Positions 24,101-59,641 of a stretch of 64,000 bases of DNA are shown one piece after another (within the stretch, counting starts at the first letter, position 1; every line of letters begins with the position of its first letter). The DNA is from Adiantum capillus-veneris (Eukaryota; Streptophyta; Polypodiopsida; Polypodiales; Pteridaceae), in NCBI GenBank assembly GCA_014529385.2, contig CM043958.1, positions 157,021,293 through 157,085,292 of the forward strand, in the 5' to 3' direction. A model generated the notes under the pieces. That model saw only the letters and a list, made by a program, of their open reading frames with translations. It made no database searches and was not told the origin of the DNA. The position numbers were made by a program, and so were the translations under genes.

Positions 24101-24767
24101 ACATAGCAGAAGCAGAAACAATTGGAATAGACTCGCCTTTAAGCTTTACATCAAGGACATGAGTCTTTCCTCTATGTACAAGGGTAATCTTTTTGTTGTA
24201 AGTATCCACCATAGCATGCAACCTGTAACACCATGGGATACCCAATAACACATCACAGCCCTCAAGCAGCATAATATGAAATTCTTCCGCATCCACATAG
24301 CTCTGAATGTGCAGACGAAGCTTTCCCAGAATGGGAGTAACAGGCTCTGAATGTCCTGGGCATGCCAAACGTGCTTCGCCTGTCATTCCCATCTCCTCTG
24401 CACGAATGCCCAACTTTGATGCCAATTCTGGTGATATGAAATTTGCACGAGCTCCTGGATCAAAGAAAACGAGCATTGTCTGGTCTCTAACTTTGCCCCA
24501 AGCTTTGCACAACTCCGTGGCATCTTTGTTTGGCTGATCTCCAACCAAATCTGGAACAAGTCCTGCACTCGGCTTTGGCTTCTTCCGTTTATGGTCTGAC
24601 TTGTCATCCTTATCCTGTGACTTCTTCTGTGGGCACTCATTTGCAAAGTGTCCTTCCTGTTCACAAATGTAGCATTTCTTGGCCTCCCTAAGAGCTTTCC
24701 TTTCCTGAAAAGTTTTGCCAGAAAAATGCCTTTTTTGTCCTTGTGCTCGTTCCGAAGAAGATTTAGA
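21170..24767 (-). pseudogene. pol of B2 (NC-PR-RT-RH-IN-chromodomain)
   Basis: Open from 24767, right after the TAG at 24768-24770, down to 22092. The order is: zinc knuckle CYICEQEGHFANEC near 24650; protease FFDPGARANFIS near 24460; reverse transcriptase with [40 protein letters not shown] and the FFDD core near 23430; RNase H with CDACGHSLGAVLMQ and LVADALSRK-like motifs; integrase zinc-binding H-X-H/C-X2-C (HAPPYAGHRGI...CLVCQK near 22330-22450); and integrase core start MDFIFDLP. A frameshift near 22130 ends this frame. The rest, in another frame (21170-21931, plus a TAG near 21955), gives the core end (EYAYNNTVHTS), the C-terminal domain and a chromodomain (about 21180-21370, AHKERKVRGKVARRYLVK). 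Chromodomains are thought to guide integration to marked chromatin. Confidence 0.9.
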
Positions 24768-26176
24768 CTACTTCTTGGACGTATGAGCTTCTTGAGTGGA
24801 GGGCTTCTTAGCAGGAGACTCAGAAGGCTTTGCTGCAACATTGCCCTTGGCTGAAAACTGTTTGCCCCGGGCCCCTTTCTTGTGGCTATTAAATCCATCA
24901 GAATCTCCCTTCGACAGATTGTTGGGCACTCTTGCATTCTCTATCAATTGAAACATATTCATGACAGTAGTCTTTGTGCAATAGTCCCTGATTTTCTTGG
25001 GCAATCCGCAACAGTACTTCTCAATTTGTTCTGACAAAGGCACAAACCGGTAAGAGGTGACTGGCAACAGTGCGGCCCAAAACCGTCGGCCCAAAACCGT
25101 TTATTGTACTCTTCCAGATCCGCACACTGTTTAGCATTCAACTCGTGCCATTCCGTCATTACATTGACTTCAAAAGTGTTTGTCAACCATGCAGGCGCAA
25201 AAAGTTGTTTGAATTGGACCCACGTTGTTGGGGCTTGACCCTGGTTCAACAATGCGGTCCACCATTGGAGTGCATTCCCTCTCAAGAAAGTGGCAGCCTT
25301 GCATATCTTTGAAGATTCCGTGAAGTTGCCTCCAGCATAAGCTTCATCGAACTGCTGTATGAAGGTCAAAGCCTTTAATTGGTCCTCAGTTCCTCTGAAA
25401 GTTTCAAACTTCACTCTCTGCCCACCTTCCTTGTAATCCTTAGGCTGAGTCAAAGGAGCCACATTATCATAAACAGGTGCCTATAACAGTGGTGCTCGAT
25501 GAGTGTTCATTCGAGCACTCGCATCAATTGTTTTCCCTGTCATATCTACATTTTGTACGTATGGCTGCGAAAAACCAGCCATACCAAATTGTGTTCCAAG
25601 CACTCGAAACTGGCCATAGGCACCCTGAAAACCTGGTTGGACACCCATGTTCGCGTACAGAGAGTTACCAATGCCTGTTTGCATTGTCCCGAACACATTC
25701 CCTGGCGTATAACCTGTGGAAGGTCCAGCCATAGCTTGAAACACTGAACCACCTCCAAAATAACTAGGATAAGTATTAGGTAATGGAAGGGTCTGACGCA
25801 TAGCCTGTTCATTGCTCCCTTAACCATTCACAAACGGTTCCTGTCCAGCTAAAGCAAGTTGCTTTGGATCATTGGACACCACTAGGTTCCCAACCACATG
25901 GGCTTTCCCTCGAGCATCATGAGTCCTATGCGCATTGGAAATCTCCTTTTCCTGCAACGGCTCAGTCATGCCCTGTGTAGGAGGCTGAAAACCCTGTGTC
26001 GGAGCCTGTAAGAATTCCTGCATCCTTGGGTCGTTAGCCAACTGCTGAAACATGTCCATGCAACAACGCAGTTGAGTTCTAAACAACCTGTCCTCTTCTT
26101 GAAGAGTTGAAGGAATTTTCTCTGTGCCATGTGAGGAAGATCCCGCTTCAGGTACTTGGTCTCTCTTCTCTGCCAT
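24768..26176 (-). pseudogene. gag of B2 (broken), ends at shared TAG
   Basis: ATG at 26176 (MAEKRDQ). The N-terminal region has TQGFQPPTQG repeats and a Gln/Met-rich middle. The capsid part lies from about 25430 to 24900 (FETFRGTEDQLKALTFIQQF, TWVQFKQLF). Faults seen: CAA to TAA at 25820, CAG to TAG near 25480, and a 14-bp tandem duplication at 25073-25100 that shifts the frame. The final TAG at 24768-24770 is identical in B1. The zinc knuckle lies after it, in the pol frame. Confidence 0.85.
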
Positions 26177-26248
26177 ATCGACAAGCTCTGTGTTGCTTTC
26201 ACCCACAACAATCCACGTTGCACTTTTTGAAGAAAAAGTGACTATCCC

Positions 26249-26261
26249 GTCGATGGAACCA
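26249..26261 (-). promoter_or_regulatory. Primer-binding site of B2
   Basis: TGGTTCCATCGAC on the - strand, directly after the 5' LTR end. Same as B1 at 5988-6000 and not initiator Met. Confidence 0.7.
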
Positions 26262-27803
26262 TATAACCGGCCCGTACAACGTAGAGGGCGGTACTATTTC
26301 AATTACCTGTTAACTTTACACAGAGCACTGAGAAGGGAAGAGAACACAGTTGCGTCCAGCGACTAGAATGTCACTGCGCACACGAGACCGACACCCTGTA
26401 GGCCCCAAAGATTGGCGCCCCTTTCGGTATTTCTTTATTCAAATTAAGGTAGACGATCCGACCACTTAGCACAAGCTTTCACAAAGCTGTCCAAACCTGG
26501 CGAGGGCTGAAAACGCAGGTTTTCGACCGGATTTCGACAGCATAACGGCGCAAAAACCCCTGTAGGTCAAAAACACCTGTCTAGGACGGATTCCCTCGAT
26601 ATCTGGAAGCTTTCTGGTGAGCTGTCACAGAAATTCAGCGGGCTGTAATTCTCTGTTTTTTACTCTCCGGAGTCCAAAAGCCTGTACACGCATCCCAAGG
26701 CTCTCACGAGGCTCCCCCGATGTTCCCTTGCAGTTTAGGTGCGAAACCCTAAACCTGCAGAAAAACACAGCAGGCTGTAATTTCCTGTTTCGGATCGTTT
26801 TTAGCGGAGCGAACACGCCTACGCGTGTCCCAAGGGCTCCGGCACGCAATGGGACAGTTCCCCTGTGAATTGGACGAGTTTTCACGCGAGAAAACTCTCC
26901 AAACTCGCAATCTTTCGTGATGGAACTGTGCGTACCTGTGGGGGATTAGCAATTAGCTAATCCGGTTCCTGTTCAGAAGGCTCTTGCCTTGGCAAACGCG
27001 CATAAACCCCCAGGACTGTACATAGGTCAAATGAGAAGCCCACTAGTGGGGCATAACATACTGTACGTAGGGGAGAAAGAGAGCAGTATGTAGCGTGCGG
27101 GGCATCACTCCCGTCACCATACTGTGCATAGAGGGCAAGGTAAGCATTCCATAGCTTCTGTACCGGCTACAATCCACCTGAGGCTGAAAATGGCGCCCCC
27201 TTTGTTGATATGCAGCTCGTTTTTGCCTCCCAGAGTGGCAGAATCGCTCACAGGCTGACACGTCGCCCAGTTTCCGAGTTTGGGCTTTCCCTGCTAAAAA
27301 TATCTCAACCGGTGCGTCAGTTGACTTGGCAGCAGGGCAATAAAATGTTCCCCTTGTCATTGCAGTGCTAATGACGCGAACACATTTTCTGGTCAAAAAT
27401 AGCAGTTCCCTAAATTTTAGGAGATGCTTCCATGGCGTCCCTATCGGTTTCCTGACCATCATTGAAGACTACCATTTGACCAACATCTACAATGTGGGTT
27501 AATTTACTGGCCCCTTTCAACTTATAAAGTTGCAGTGACTTGACTAGTGGTCCAAATTCCAGTTTGGTGCACACGAGCTTCCATACTCATCAGAATTGAG
27601 TGCTAACTGGCCCGGGCAGTCCCTCTCTGACCGACCTAGATCCCCGATGTGAGAAACCCATTTGGATGGAGCCGTTTCACACTGGCCATGCAATGTCCAC
27701 TTGCACCTTTTCAAGGGTTTTGGGACAAACAAGTAAAAATAAAATAAATATATCTAATACTTATTTACGGAAGGCAACAGGAAAAATACACCTCCTGGTG
27801 ACA
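26262..27803 (-). repeat. 5' LTR of B2 (1542 bp)
   Basis: TGTCACC at 27803 to GGTTATA at 26262 on the - strand. The shared block lies at 26401-26433. Confidence 0.93.
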
Positions 27804-27808
27804 GCAAT
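27804..27808. repeat. Target site duplication of B2, right copy
   Basis: GCAAT, matching 19315-19319. It fixes the element ends as TG...TA. Confidence 0.9.
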
Positions 27809-28271
27809 TCTAGGCATCTATATGTGAGTACAAGGCCTAGCGAAAAGCAAAGCCTATTGTCCCGCATTTAAACTTAAGGTTCATATCCCAAATTTTGGCC
27901 TACATAAGGCCTCAAGAAGCCTTAGGAGACTACTAGAACACTTGGGAGCAATCGTTCATTAAGGTTGTTGAGCAAGTGTGGAGTTTGGACCATCAAATTA
28001 AACTTGTTGAAGATGCCACATGCAGTCACACACTTTATCATCTTATGTAGTCTTTAAGAGGGGGCATTAACCTGGGGGCCACACAAGCTCTTCCATGCTG
28101 TTATGGAGGCAACTGTGGCTATTGACCTTGTTGAGATAGTTAATTTATGTGTAGTTTGCAATAATTAGTTCTCTTGTCTAGTGTGATAGTGTGCTTTCTT
28201 TAACTCATCACATTAACGTGTCTGCTCTTTTAAGCTGGAGCTCATTACTGCTTGATATTCTGGTTGTGTAG
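27804..28271 (+). other. Intron sequence upstream of first visible PP2C exon
   Basis: After the B2 target duplication no gene is seen. The stretch ends in a T/G-rich tract and the splice acceptor GTGTAG at 28266-28271, so it is read as intron of the PP2C gene. Confidence 0.6.
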
Positions 28272-53104
<24,833 letters not shown>

Positions 53105-56100
53105 AATTAAGACTCTTATCGTGCACCCATCAGAGGGAATTTAACCTCGTTCTCTGTGACATCTCTACTTTTTGGATTCGAAGTTCTGCACATGGTGAGC
53201 TGTGTTGATAGGAGCCGCGTTGAGATTTCAGCAGCTTGTAATACACTTCATACTTTCTTCAACTGGCTTAGGAAGTTGCTGTGGATACCCAAATTCGTTT
53301 AAGGGATCTTGGGTAATCAACGCTGAGGCAGTTAGTCCTCATACATTAGGGGATGGCGTCATTTGAACACTATGGACTGTAGACAGACTATGATAATTGT
53401 TGCATTAGTGAATGAGTTGAACGTAGCCTAGGGGTTTCTGGCAGGTTTTGTGAAGTGCACGTTAGTCACATATGGGCAAAATATGGTCATTGAAGTGTGA
53501 AGCACAAGCATTGTGATAGCAAGAATGGTTATTCCACTCCTTTTTAATGTAACCTAGGTTTGGCATGATCCCACCTACAAATTACGTCTATATTGTAGGC
53601 TAAAAGGTATGAAAGCATTTAGTGTAAAGACATTCAAGTATAGTGGAGTTGCCTCTGAAATTTCGCATATAGAGGTTTTCCGAGCTTTCAGGAAAGCTTA
53701 TTTCAAAAGTTTTTTTTCTCTTTTGGAAGGGCGTGAGGAAGAAGCTGGTTCTAGCTTCGGTGCAGGTGTCCTCCAAATTTCGAGCCCACTAGATTTGGAA
53801 TTGTCTCTTTCAGCAGCTCAACTTGTGGGTACTAACAGCTCATGGAAGTTCACTGCCTCCTCTTGATGTGATTGAAATCAGTATTTGAAATCAATATAGA
53901 AGGGGGAGTTTTCTAGGGCAACATACGTTGAACCTATTTGTTGTTTTCTTTGCTTAATACTTCACTCTCCAAAATGTAACGACGGATTCAATATGAAGCG
54001 ATGAAAGAATCTCAAGATACAAGTTTGGAGAGAGAGAGAAAGATGATATTATTATCCGCAAAGGACAAATATGACTTTTGAGACCAAACGGAACATCCTC
54101 TATGTTGAGTTGATCAATGATTCGATGCTCAAGGATTGTGAAAATGAAGGTAGCAATCTAGAGCCCATAGCGGGGTTGTGTAAGAAAAAGGTATGTAGGG
54201 CGTGGTCTAGGTTGAAAATTTGAGGGAAGCAAGTTTAGATGTGATTAAAGGTTTCTTATTCGAGTGAGGTATGATTACTTTTGAACTTGGAAATGGCAGA
54301 GTGCATAAACAAAGGAAGTCACGGGATAAGCTGAAGGATGTATCAGTAAGTACAGTCTCCTCTCTTAGAACATACTTTTGGAATTGGGGACATTGGTGGT
54401 GTAAGTTGTGAAGTGACCCTCCACATTTCCCCCACAATGTGTATAGTAGTGTTATTGGAAAGGCTCATTCATTAAGAAGTGACCAATGCATCATGAAGCA
54501 AGTGTGTTGCATGCCATCATCCAAACCCCTTATTGATATCTTGCATTTATCATCCGAAAGTCATTATTTTATGGCTTTGCGCTCTTTGCTTGCCTCATGG
54601 AACTCCAGGAAATCAATTTGTATAGCTTTGGTGTAGCTTTATCATTTATACAACTCTCTCCATGCCCATAATCTCGATGGAAGGGATTCTTGCCCAAGAA
54701 GAAAGAGCATGTATGGTGTTTGTATCTTCACTTTAGAAAGTTGAAAACGCGTATAAACATTTTCAAACTTTTCAAGTGGTGTTACAAATGCCACTGCCCC
54801 ATACTCAAACCTCATATAGAAGCACAAAAATAACCATTCAAGTTGCTTCACAGTTTGTCACAAGTAAGCATTTTCTCTTGAGCTTGAGAAAATGTACATT
54901 TACTTTCCACTTTTTTAAAAGAAGTATATTGCATGCATTTAGGTAAGCCTCAATGAGTGCATCCCAACTCATAGAAAGTTTTCAAGCATCTTGACAATGT
55001 TTATGAAACCTTATTTTGTTTGACCAATTCTATTCTCTCTCTCTCTCTCTCTTTCCCCATATGCACATGCACATCCTTATCAAACATGCACATGTGCACA
55101 TGTTCATTTTGTGTGTGTGTGTGTGTGAGAGAGAGGGAGAGAGAGAGTCATTAGTGGGTAAGGTTAGAGTGTGAAATCGAAAGGTAAAACCTATTGATAC
55201 GTTGTTACCTGTGCTTTCAATCCTAATTGCTTTTGGCTCTACTTTAAATGAAATTAGTTATTTCTCATAGATTTTTTTTTGCACGATACTACAAGCTTTC
55301 AAAGGTTTCCTTTAAGGAACTCTCGGGTGCCTGCCAGGCACTGTGCCATGCAATTGTAGAAAGAACTTTTGACATTTTTGAATCTTGCGTTTGACCACTC
55401 CATAGGTCAGCTTGGTCTATGATACCAATGTAAGGAAATTTGAGTAATTGACTATCACCATCACTCAGTAATTATTAAAATAAGATATTCATTGTGTAAA
55501 TAATAATTAAAACAAGACATCCATTGCTTCATAAAAAACTGTTACATCTATCATGACGGGAATGTCATGACTCGTCAGTGCAATGTGCATTGCTCTAATT
55601 GCCTGATGACGACCTCCCCCCCACCCCCATCCACACACACACACACACACTAAGAAGACCGATGACGACGACGAAGCAGAGTAAGAGAGGAGGCCCAAGA
55701 CATGCAAGGTGGCCACTTCTGTCCGTGAGGCAACCATTCATCATGCTCAGGGAGATTGCCGAGATGCAAGCTCGGCCTCAAACAGGTGCACACACAAAGG
55801 GGTGGTGCAAGACACGAGGAGGGAGGGAAAGGAGACGAAGAACAAGTGAGACAAGGGAGAGAACACCGTGCGGAACTGCCAGTTCCCAGGTGGCAGTTCC
55901 CAGGCAGTGGAACTGGCAGTTCCCACAGGCAGTTCCACAAGCCAGATCCGAGTGCATTTTTTAATCACTCTTTTAAGTGGGAGGATCTCCCAAGATTCCT
56001 TCCAAAAATGATCAACGATTTATTTAACTTCTTGAACATGTACGAGGGCACAATTGACCAACCCTTGTGAGAAAAGAAATTAAACTCAATTGAGAGGGGT

Positions 56101-56427
56101 TGTTCAGTGGAATAAGTTTATTGCACCTATTATTATGTAGCTCAAACTTCTTATGATGACAAATAACTCCTAATGAAAATGCTAATGCAAACATTATCAA
56201 GAGACACAATTCTCGTAAGATTAAACAAATTTGCAGGTGGATTACCAAGAGAAATGATCAGGCTAACTTGCAAGAAAAAAGTAACTTATGGTTTGAAACC
56301 AAATACATGTAGTTAATAGAAACAAAGACTTTCTTTACTTACAGGCCTTAAAATTAATAAATATTTTAAAAAAACTAGAAGGGCATTTTATTCATCTTTT
56401 GTATAGTGCATTTTAGTTGCTGCTGCT

Positions 56428-56499
<72 letters not shown>

Positions 56500-56701
56500 T
56501 GTCGGAAGTAAATTAAGACAAAAATGCAATCTCATCATAGCAACAATAAAAGAAAAACTACTCTTGAATACAAAAGTAATTCCTTTCATAGCTGTCCCAC
56601 AAAGATGCAATTCACTACAGGAGCTTTTTTTTCTTTTGGCCTTCAATCAAAATTTTGGTCTTCAATCAAAACAGTTCAGAACCTGTAGTCTAAATCGTTC
56701 A
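53105..56701. other. Intergenic region between PP2C and PARP-UBE2Q
   Basis: Probably holds the PP2C 3' UTR in its first part. No gene is supported; open frames at 53609-53866 (+), 54207-54437 (-) and 55650-55964 (both) show no domain. Microsatellites: CT near 55033-55052, TG at 55110-55126, AC near 55632-55650, CT at 56430-56460 and AC at 56464-56497. An inverted repeat lies at 55872-55923. Confidence 0.6.
55872..55923 (+). repeat. Inverted repeat with 15-bp arms
   Basis: GGAACTGCCAGTTCC at 55872-55886 and its reverse complement GGAACTGGCAGTTCC at 55909-55923, with a 22-base loop that repeats GGCAGTTCCCAGG. Each arm is itself nearly palindromic. Confidence 0.8.
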
Positions 56702-59641
56702 TTAGCCCTTAATCCATCCATGGTCGCGTGCAACACGGTCAAACGCTGCTTGTGCCTCATGAATGCCATACTCAAAGTTGGAAGAGCCCAAATCAACGCG
56801 TGCGCCTCCTTCCATCAAAGCACTCACAATCTGCACGAGCACACTCTCAAAACAAAATGCTGGACTCCATCCACTTTCAGTAAGAAGTTCCATACATATA
56901 CTGCCACCCACTGTAACATGTCCAGTATGGAACTTAAACCTGGGTGACACAATCCTTATGAAGGGTGGCGCCATGGGGAAGGAATCTGGAAAGAGGCATT
57001 CAAGCTTCACTGACGTACACGGTTGGTTATAAAACTTTGCTCGACGCACCAAGTCATTGTATAAAGGAGATTCTTTGAACAAATCCTGACTCAGCTCCAC
57101 ATGCCATTTTTGCAGATTGGTTTCATCGGGCACATTGATCTCAATGAGAGCAAGAATAGAAATCTCAGCATTCTTTTGGAGTTTCTTTTTCTTTGCAGCA
57201 TTTATCTGGATCAATATGTTTCTAAGCTCTTTTTGAATAGCTTGCATACACGTTGGCATACCACGAGAAGAGTGTGTACCTTTTGTACCCACACTGGCTG
57301 CATGAGAAAGAAATTGAAGCCTCCTTTCCTCTTCCTCCTCCATGACTGACAGAGACAACCACCTGGCTTTCCTCAACTCTTTCCACTGATTCTGTTGCTT
57401 GGTATAGTATGACTCTCTAAGGCGGCTATGATGGTCCCATAGGTCAGTCTGTTTTTCTCCACTAGTAATCAATTGGGTTTCCTGTTGGATTCTTGTTGGC
57501 CCGCCCCGACAGCAAGCAGTCAGGTCGGTAGACAGCACAAGAATATAACGTATCAAGACATCTTGTTCACATTCAGGCCGGACTACCATAATGGACTGAG
57601 CAGGTTGATTAGATACTAAAGATCCATTGACAATCTCACAAATGGCCAGAACATTGAATGAAGGGTACATCCGTCCATGTTTCCACCCTGAATTCTGCAT
57701 AGCATATCCAAAAGAAGTCTCCATATGGATAGATGTGTAAATACCAGCTCCATAAACTGCTCCAGTACTCATGTATCGAGTGTTACTCAATGACCTCAGC
57801 CCATTCCTCAAAATAGAAAACCAATTACCTGCCGGGCTCCCATGGAAAGCGAAAAAAGACCCTCCCTTCTCTGCTCTCCGCTTTTCAAAATGAGCCTCCT
57901 TCTCTGGGTTGTCATGCAAAACTGCAAATTGGTATATGACACCCTGAATATCCAACTGCTCAGAGTCTTTGAGACAAGACATTGTCAACCTGTTAGATGA
58001 AATAAGGAATCTGAAGACATCGTAAGGAAGCCATGCCTTTTGTCTCCACTGTTCAGGCACTTCATGTTTCTGTGACTCCAAGGCCTTGAGCCACAACTTT
58101 GCCAGTGCTTTCTTTAATTGCAACTCATCTTTAAAACATTGCATTTCCTCAAGTGAGGGATACGAATTGAGAATACTTTTTAGCACCGGAAAGCTCTTAT
58201 TACTGCTTACATTGTTACTTTGCTTATCGTGGCTTATATGTTTTCCACTTTTCTCAGCAATGTCCGGTTTCGATTTCTTGCTGAACCACCCACTGCGATC
58301 CCTCATCTCCTCTTTCTCCAATAAGAACGCAGGAAAAGGTTCAAAAACATCTCTGAAACTTGCCGCTGCTGCAATGGCTATAGAGATCTCAAAGTCAATC
58401 AACTCAGAAGACTTGTGTACCTCTTGAAGTATGGCAGTCCCTAATCCAAGCTCCTCAAACCTGTAAAGACACAGGTCTTTCTCACACGTACGCAACCGAC
58501 CCACCTTGTAAGGAAGCGTATCCCAACAAGTAATACACCAATTTGGCAGAGCCCTTAGCCTGGCCACCAAGAAATGAATCAGTCCTAGGATAGGATTTCT
58601 CATCATCGTATACTCTTGTAGCTCTTTCAAAACATCGGAGCTCTTACCAATGATCTCGCCTTTTCTTTCCATGTATTTGAAGAAACAAGACACTAGTTCT
58701 GGCACGAGGGTTTCTTCTCCAAACTTATGTCTCTGATCCTTTTCCCAGCCGTCATTTGCATCCTCATCAGACTTCTGAGATGCGTCTTCACTGGAAGGGT
58801 CTTTGTTGTGATCCGAAAGTGCCTTGACATGGCATGCATCAATCTTTAAAGAGGAGGTGCACTGCGCCTTGCACCAGAAATCTCTATTAATCTCTAAAGA
58901 TATGCGCAATGGAAAATTTACGGGTAGACCAAGAGATGCAGCTGCAACATCATCATGCATGATACCACCAATTTGCATCTTGATGTGTATCATGAGGCCA
59001 CTCGGATCGGGCTTCACAATACACCATGCCAATGTGTCTGATGCTGTACAAGGATTGTGAAATTGGTGGCGTGCTGCTTCACATTGCTGCTTTGCCTCTA
59101 CAGCCATGGTATAGAGAAAGCCCTTGCAGCGAATCTCCATAAAGGCTACAGATGATCCACTAGCATCATCGACGGATGCCATGTCGTAACCATAATCAAC
59201 TTCATCACCCCTAGAATAGTCATTTGTGTGATCCTCGCCCATCTCATCATCAGAACCATCATCATGATCATCGTCGCCATCATCATCAGCATCAGCTCCT
59301 GAACCACTATGAGTTGAGCAACTTGGCTCGAGTTTCTTCAAAGCTGTGAGGAGGTATTCCATTGCAATAAACAGGGCATCTTGCTCAGGGCGGAGCCGCT
59401 CGTATTTTTCGTTCAAGATCAGCAAAGCCTCATTGAAAGATGAGTCGGGATCTGGATCAGCAGCAGTCGCCAAGAAAACCTCCTCATCAGAAGTTGGGAC
59501 GCTCATGTGTATGCGTTTGGAGTTGGATTGGAAGAGCAGAGACGAGCCGGAGATATTGGAAAGTCGCAATTGCGTTGCGCCGATCTCCTCTTGGTGGCTT
59601 GCCAGCCACGACGCGACAGCATGCTCCAACTCCTGACTCAT
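56702..59641 (-). CDS. PARP6/8/16-like ADP-ribosyltransferase fused to UBE2Q-like E2 domain
   Basis: 979 codons without introns or stops, from ATG 59639-59641 (context GGTCGCCATGAG, MSQELEH) to TAA 56702-56704. An upstream in-frame ATG at 59764 would add 41 residues, but the chosen start has the better context. Order of parts: N-terminal alpha/beta region (about 1-105); Asp/Glu-rich linker (115-150); middle region (160-410) with a Lys/Ser-rich linker near 450-480; PARP catalytic domain (about 570-710) with FHGSPAGNWFSILRNGL (His 600), GAVYGAGIYTS (Tyr 635) and LIRYILVL (Tyr 699 in the third triad position). The H-Y-Y pattern points to mono- rather than poly-ADP-ribosylation. A Glu-rich coiled stretch near 760-780 leads to a ubiquitin-conjugating domain (800-977) of UBE2Q type: GGSICMELLTESGWSP with the active-site Cys 916 and a C-terminal AQAAFDRV helix. 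HTG replaces the usual HPN. The protein may join ADP-ribose and ubiquitin transfer; substrates are unknown. It is convergent with the PP2C gene. Confidence 0.9.
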   Translation of the reverse strand: MSQELEHAVASWLASHQEEIGATQLRLSNISGSSLLFQSNSKRIHMSVPTSDEEVFLATAADPDPDSSFNEALLILNEKYERLRPEQDALFIAMEYLLTALKKLEPSCSTHSGSGADADDDGDDDHDDGSDDEMGEDHTNDYSRGDEVDYGYDMASVDDASGSSVAFMEIRCKGFLYTMAVEAKQQCEAARHQFHNPCTASDTLAWCIVKPDPSGLMIHIKMQIGGIMHDDVAAASLGLPVNFPLRISLEINRDFWCKAQCTSSLKIDACHVKALSDHNKDPSSEDASQKSDEDANDGWEKDQRHKFGEETLVPELVSCFFKYMERKGEIIGKSSDVLKELQEYTMMRNPILGLIHFLVARLRALPNWCITCWDTLPYKVGRLRTCEKDLCLYRFEELGLGTAILQEVHKSSELIDFEISIAIAAAASFRDVFEPFPAFLLEKEEMRDRSGWFSKKSKPDIAEKSGKHISHDKQSNNVSSNKSFPVLKSILNSYPSLEEMQCFKDELQLKKALAKLWLKALESQKHEVPEQWRQKAWLPYDVFRFLISSNRLTMSCLKDSEQLDIQGVIYQFAVLHDNPEKEAHFEKRRAEKGGSFFAFHGSPAGNWFSILRNGLRSLSNTRYMSTGAVYGAGIYTSIHMETSFGYAMQNSGWKHGRMYPSFNVLAICEIVNGSLVSNQPAQSIMVVRPECEQDVLIRYILVLSTDLTACCRGGPTRIQQETQLITSGEKQTDLWDHHSRLRESYYTKQQNQWKELRKARWLSLSVMEEEEERRLQFLSHAASVGTKGTHSSRGMPTCMQAIQKELRNILIQINAAKKKKLQKNAEISILALIEINVPDETNLQKWHVELSQDLFKESPLYNDLVRRAKFYNQPCTSVKLECLFPDSFPMAPPFIRIVSPRFKFHTGHVTVGGSICMELLTESGWSPAFCFESVLVQIVSALMEGGARVDLGSSNFEYGIHEAQAAFDRVARDHGWIKG

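Larger units (their letters stand above)
19320..27803 (-). mobile_element. B2: full-length Ty3/gypsy chromovirus with TSDs
   Basis: 8484 bp between GCAAT duplications at 19315-19319 and 27804-27808. Order on the - strand: 5' LTR (26262-27803), primer site, gag (ATG 26176), pol, chromodomain, polypurine tract (20861-20876), 3' LTR (19320-20860). The two LTRs are near-identical by eye, so insertion looks fairly recent. The copy is nevertheless disabled: stops in gag at 25820 and about 25480, a 14-bp tandem duplication (25073-25086 and 25087-25100) shifting gag, a frameshift near 22130 and a TAG near 21955 in integrase. Confidence 0.95.

Noticed and set aside
53609-53866. 85-codon open frame downstream of PP2C
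   Set aside because: No domain, no paired splice sites, and base composition like the surrounding intergenic DNA.
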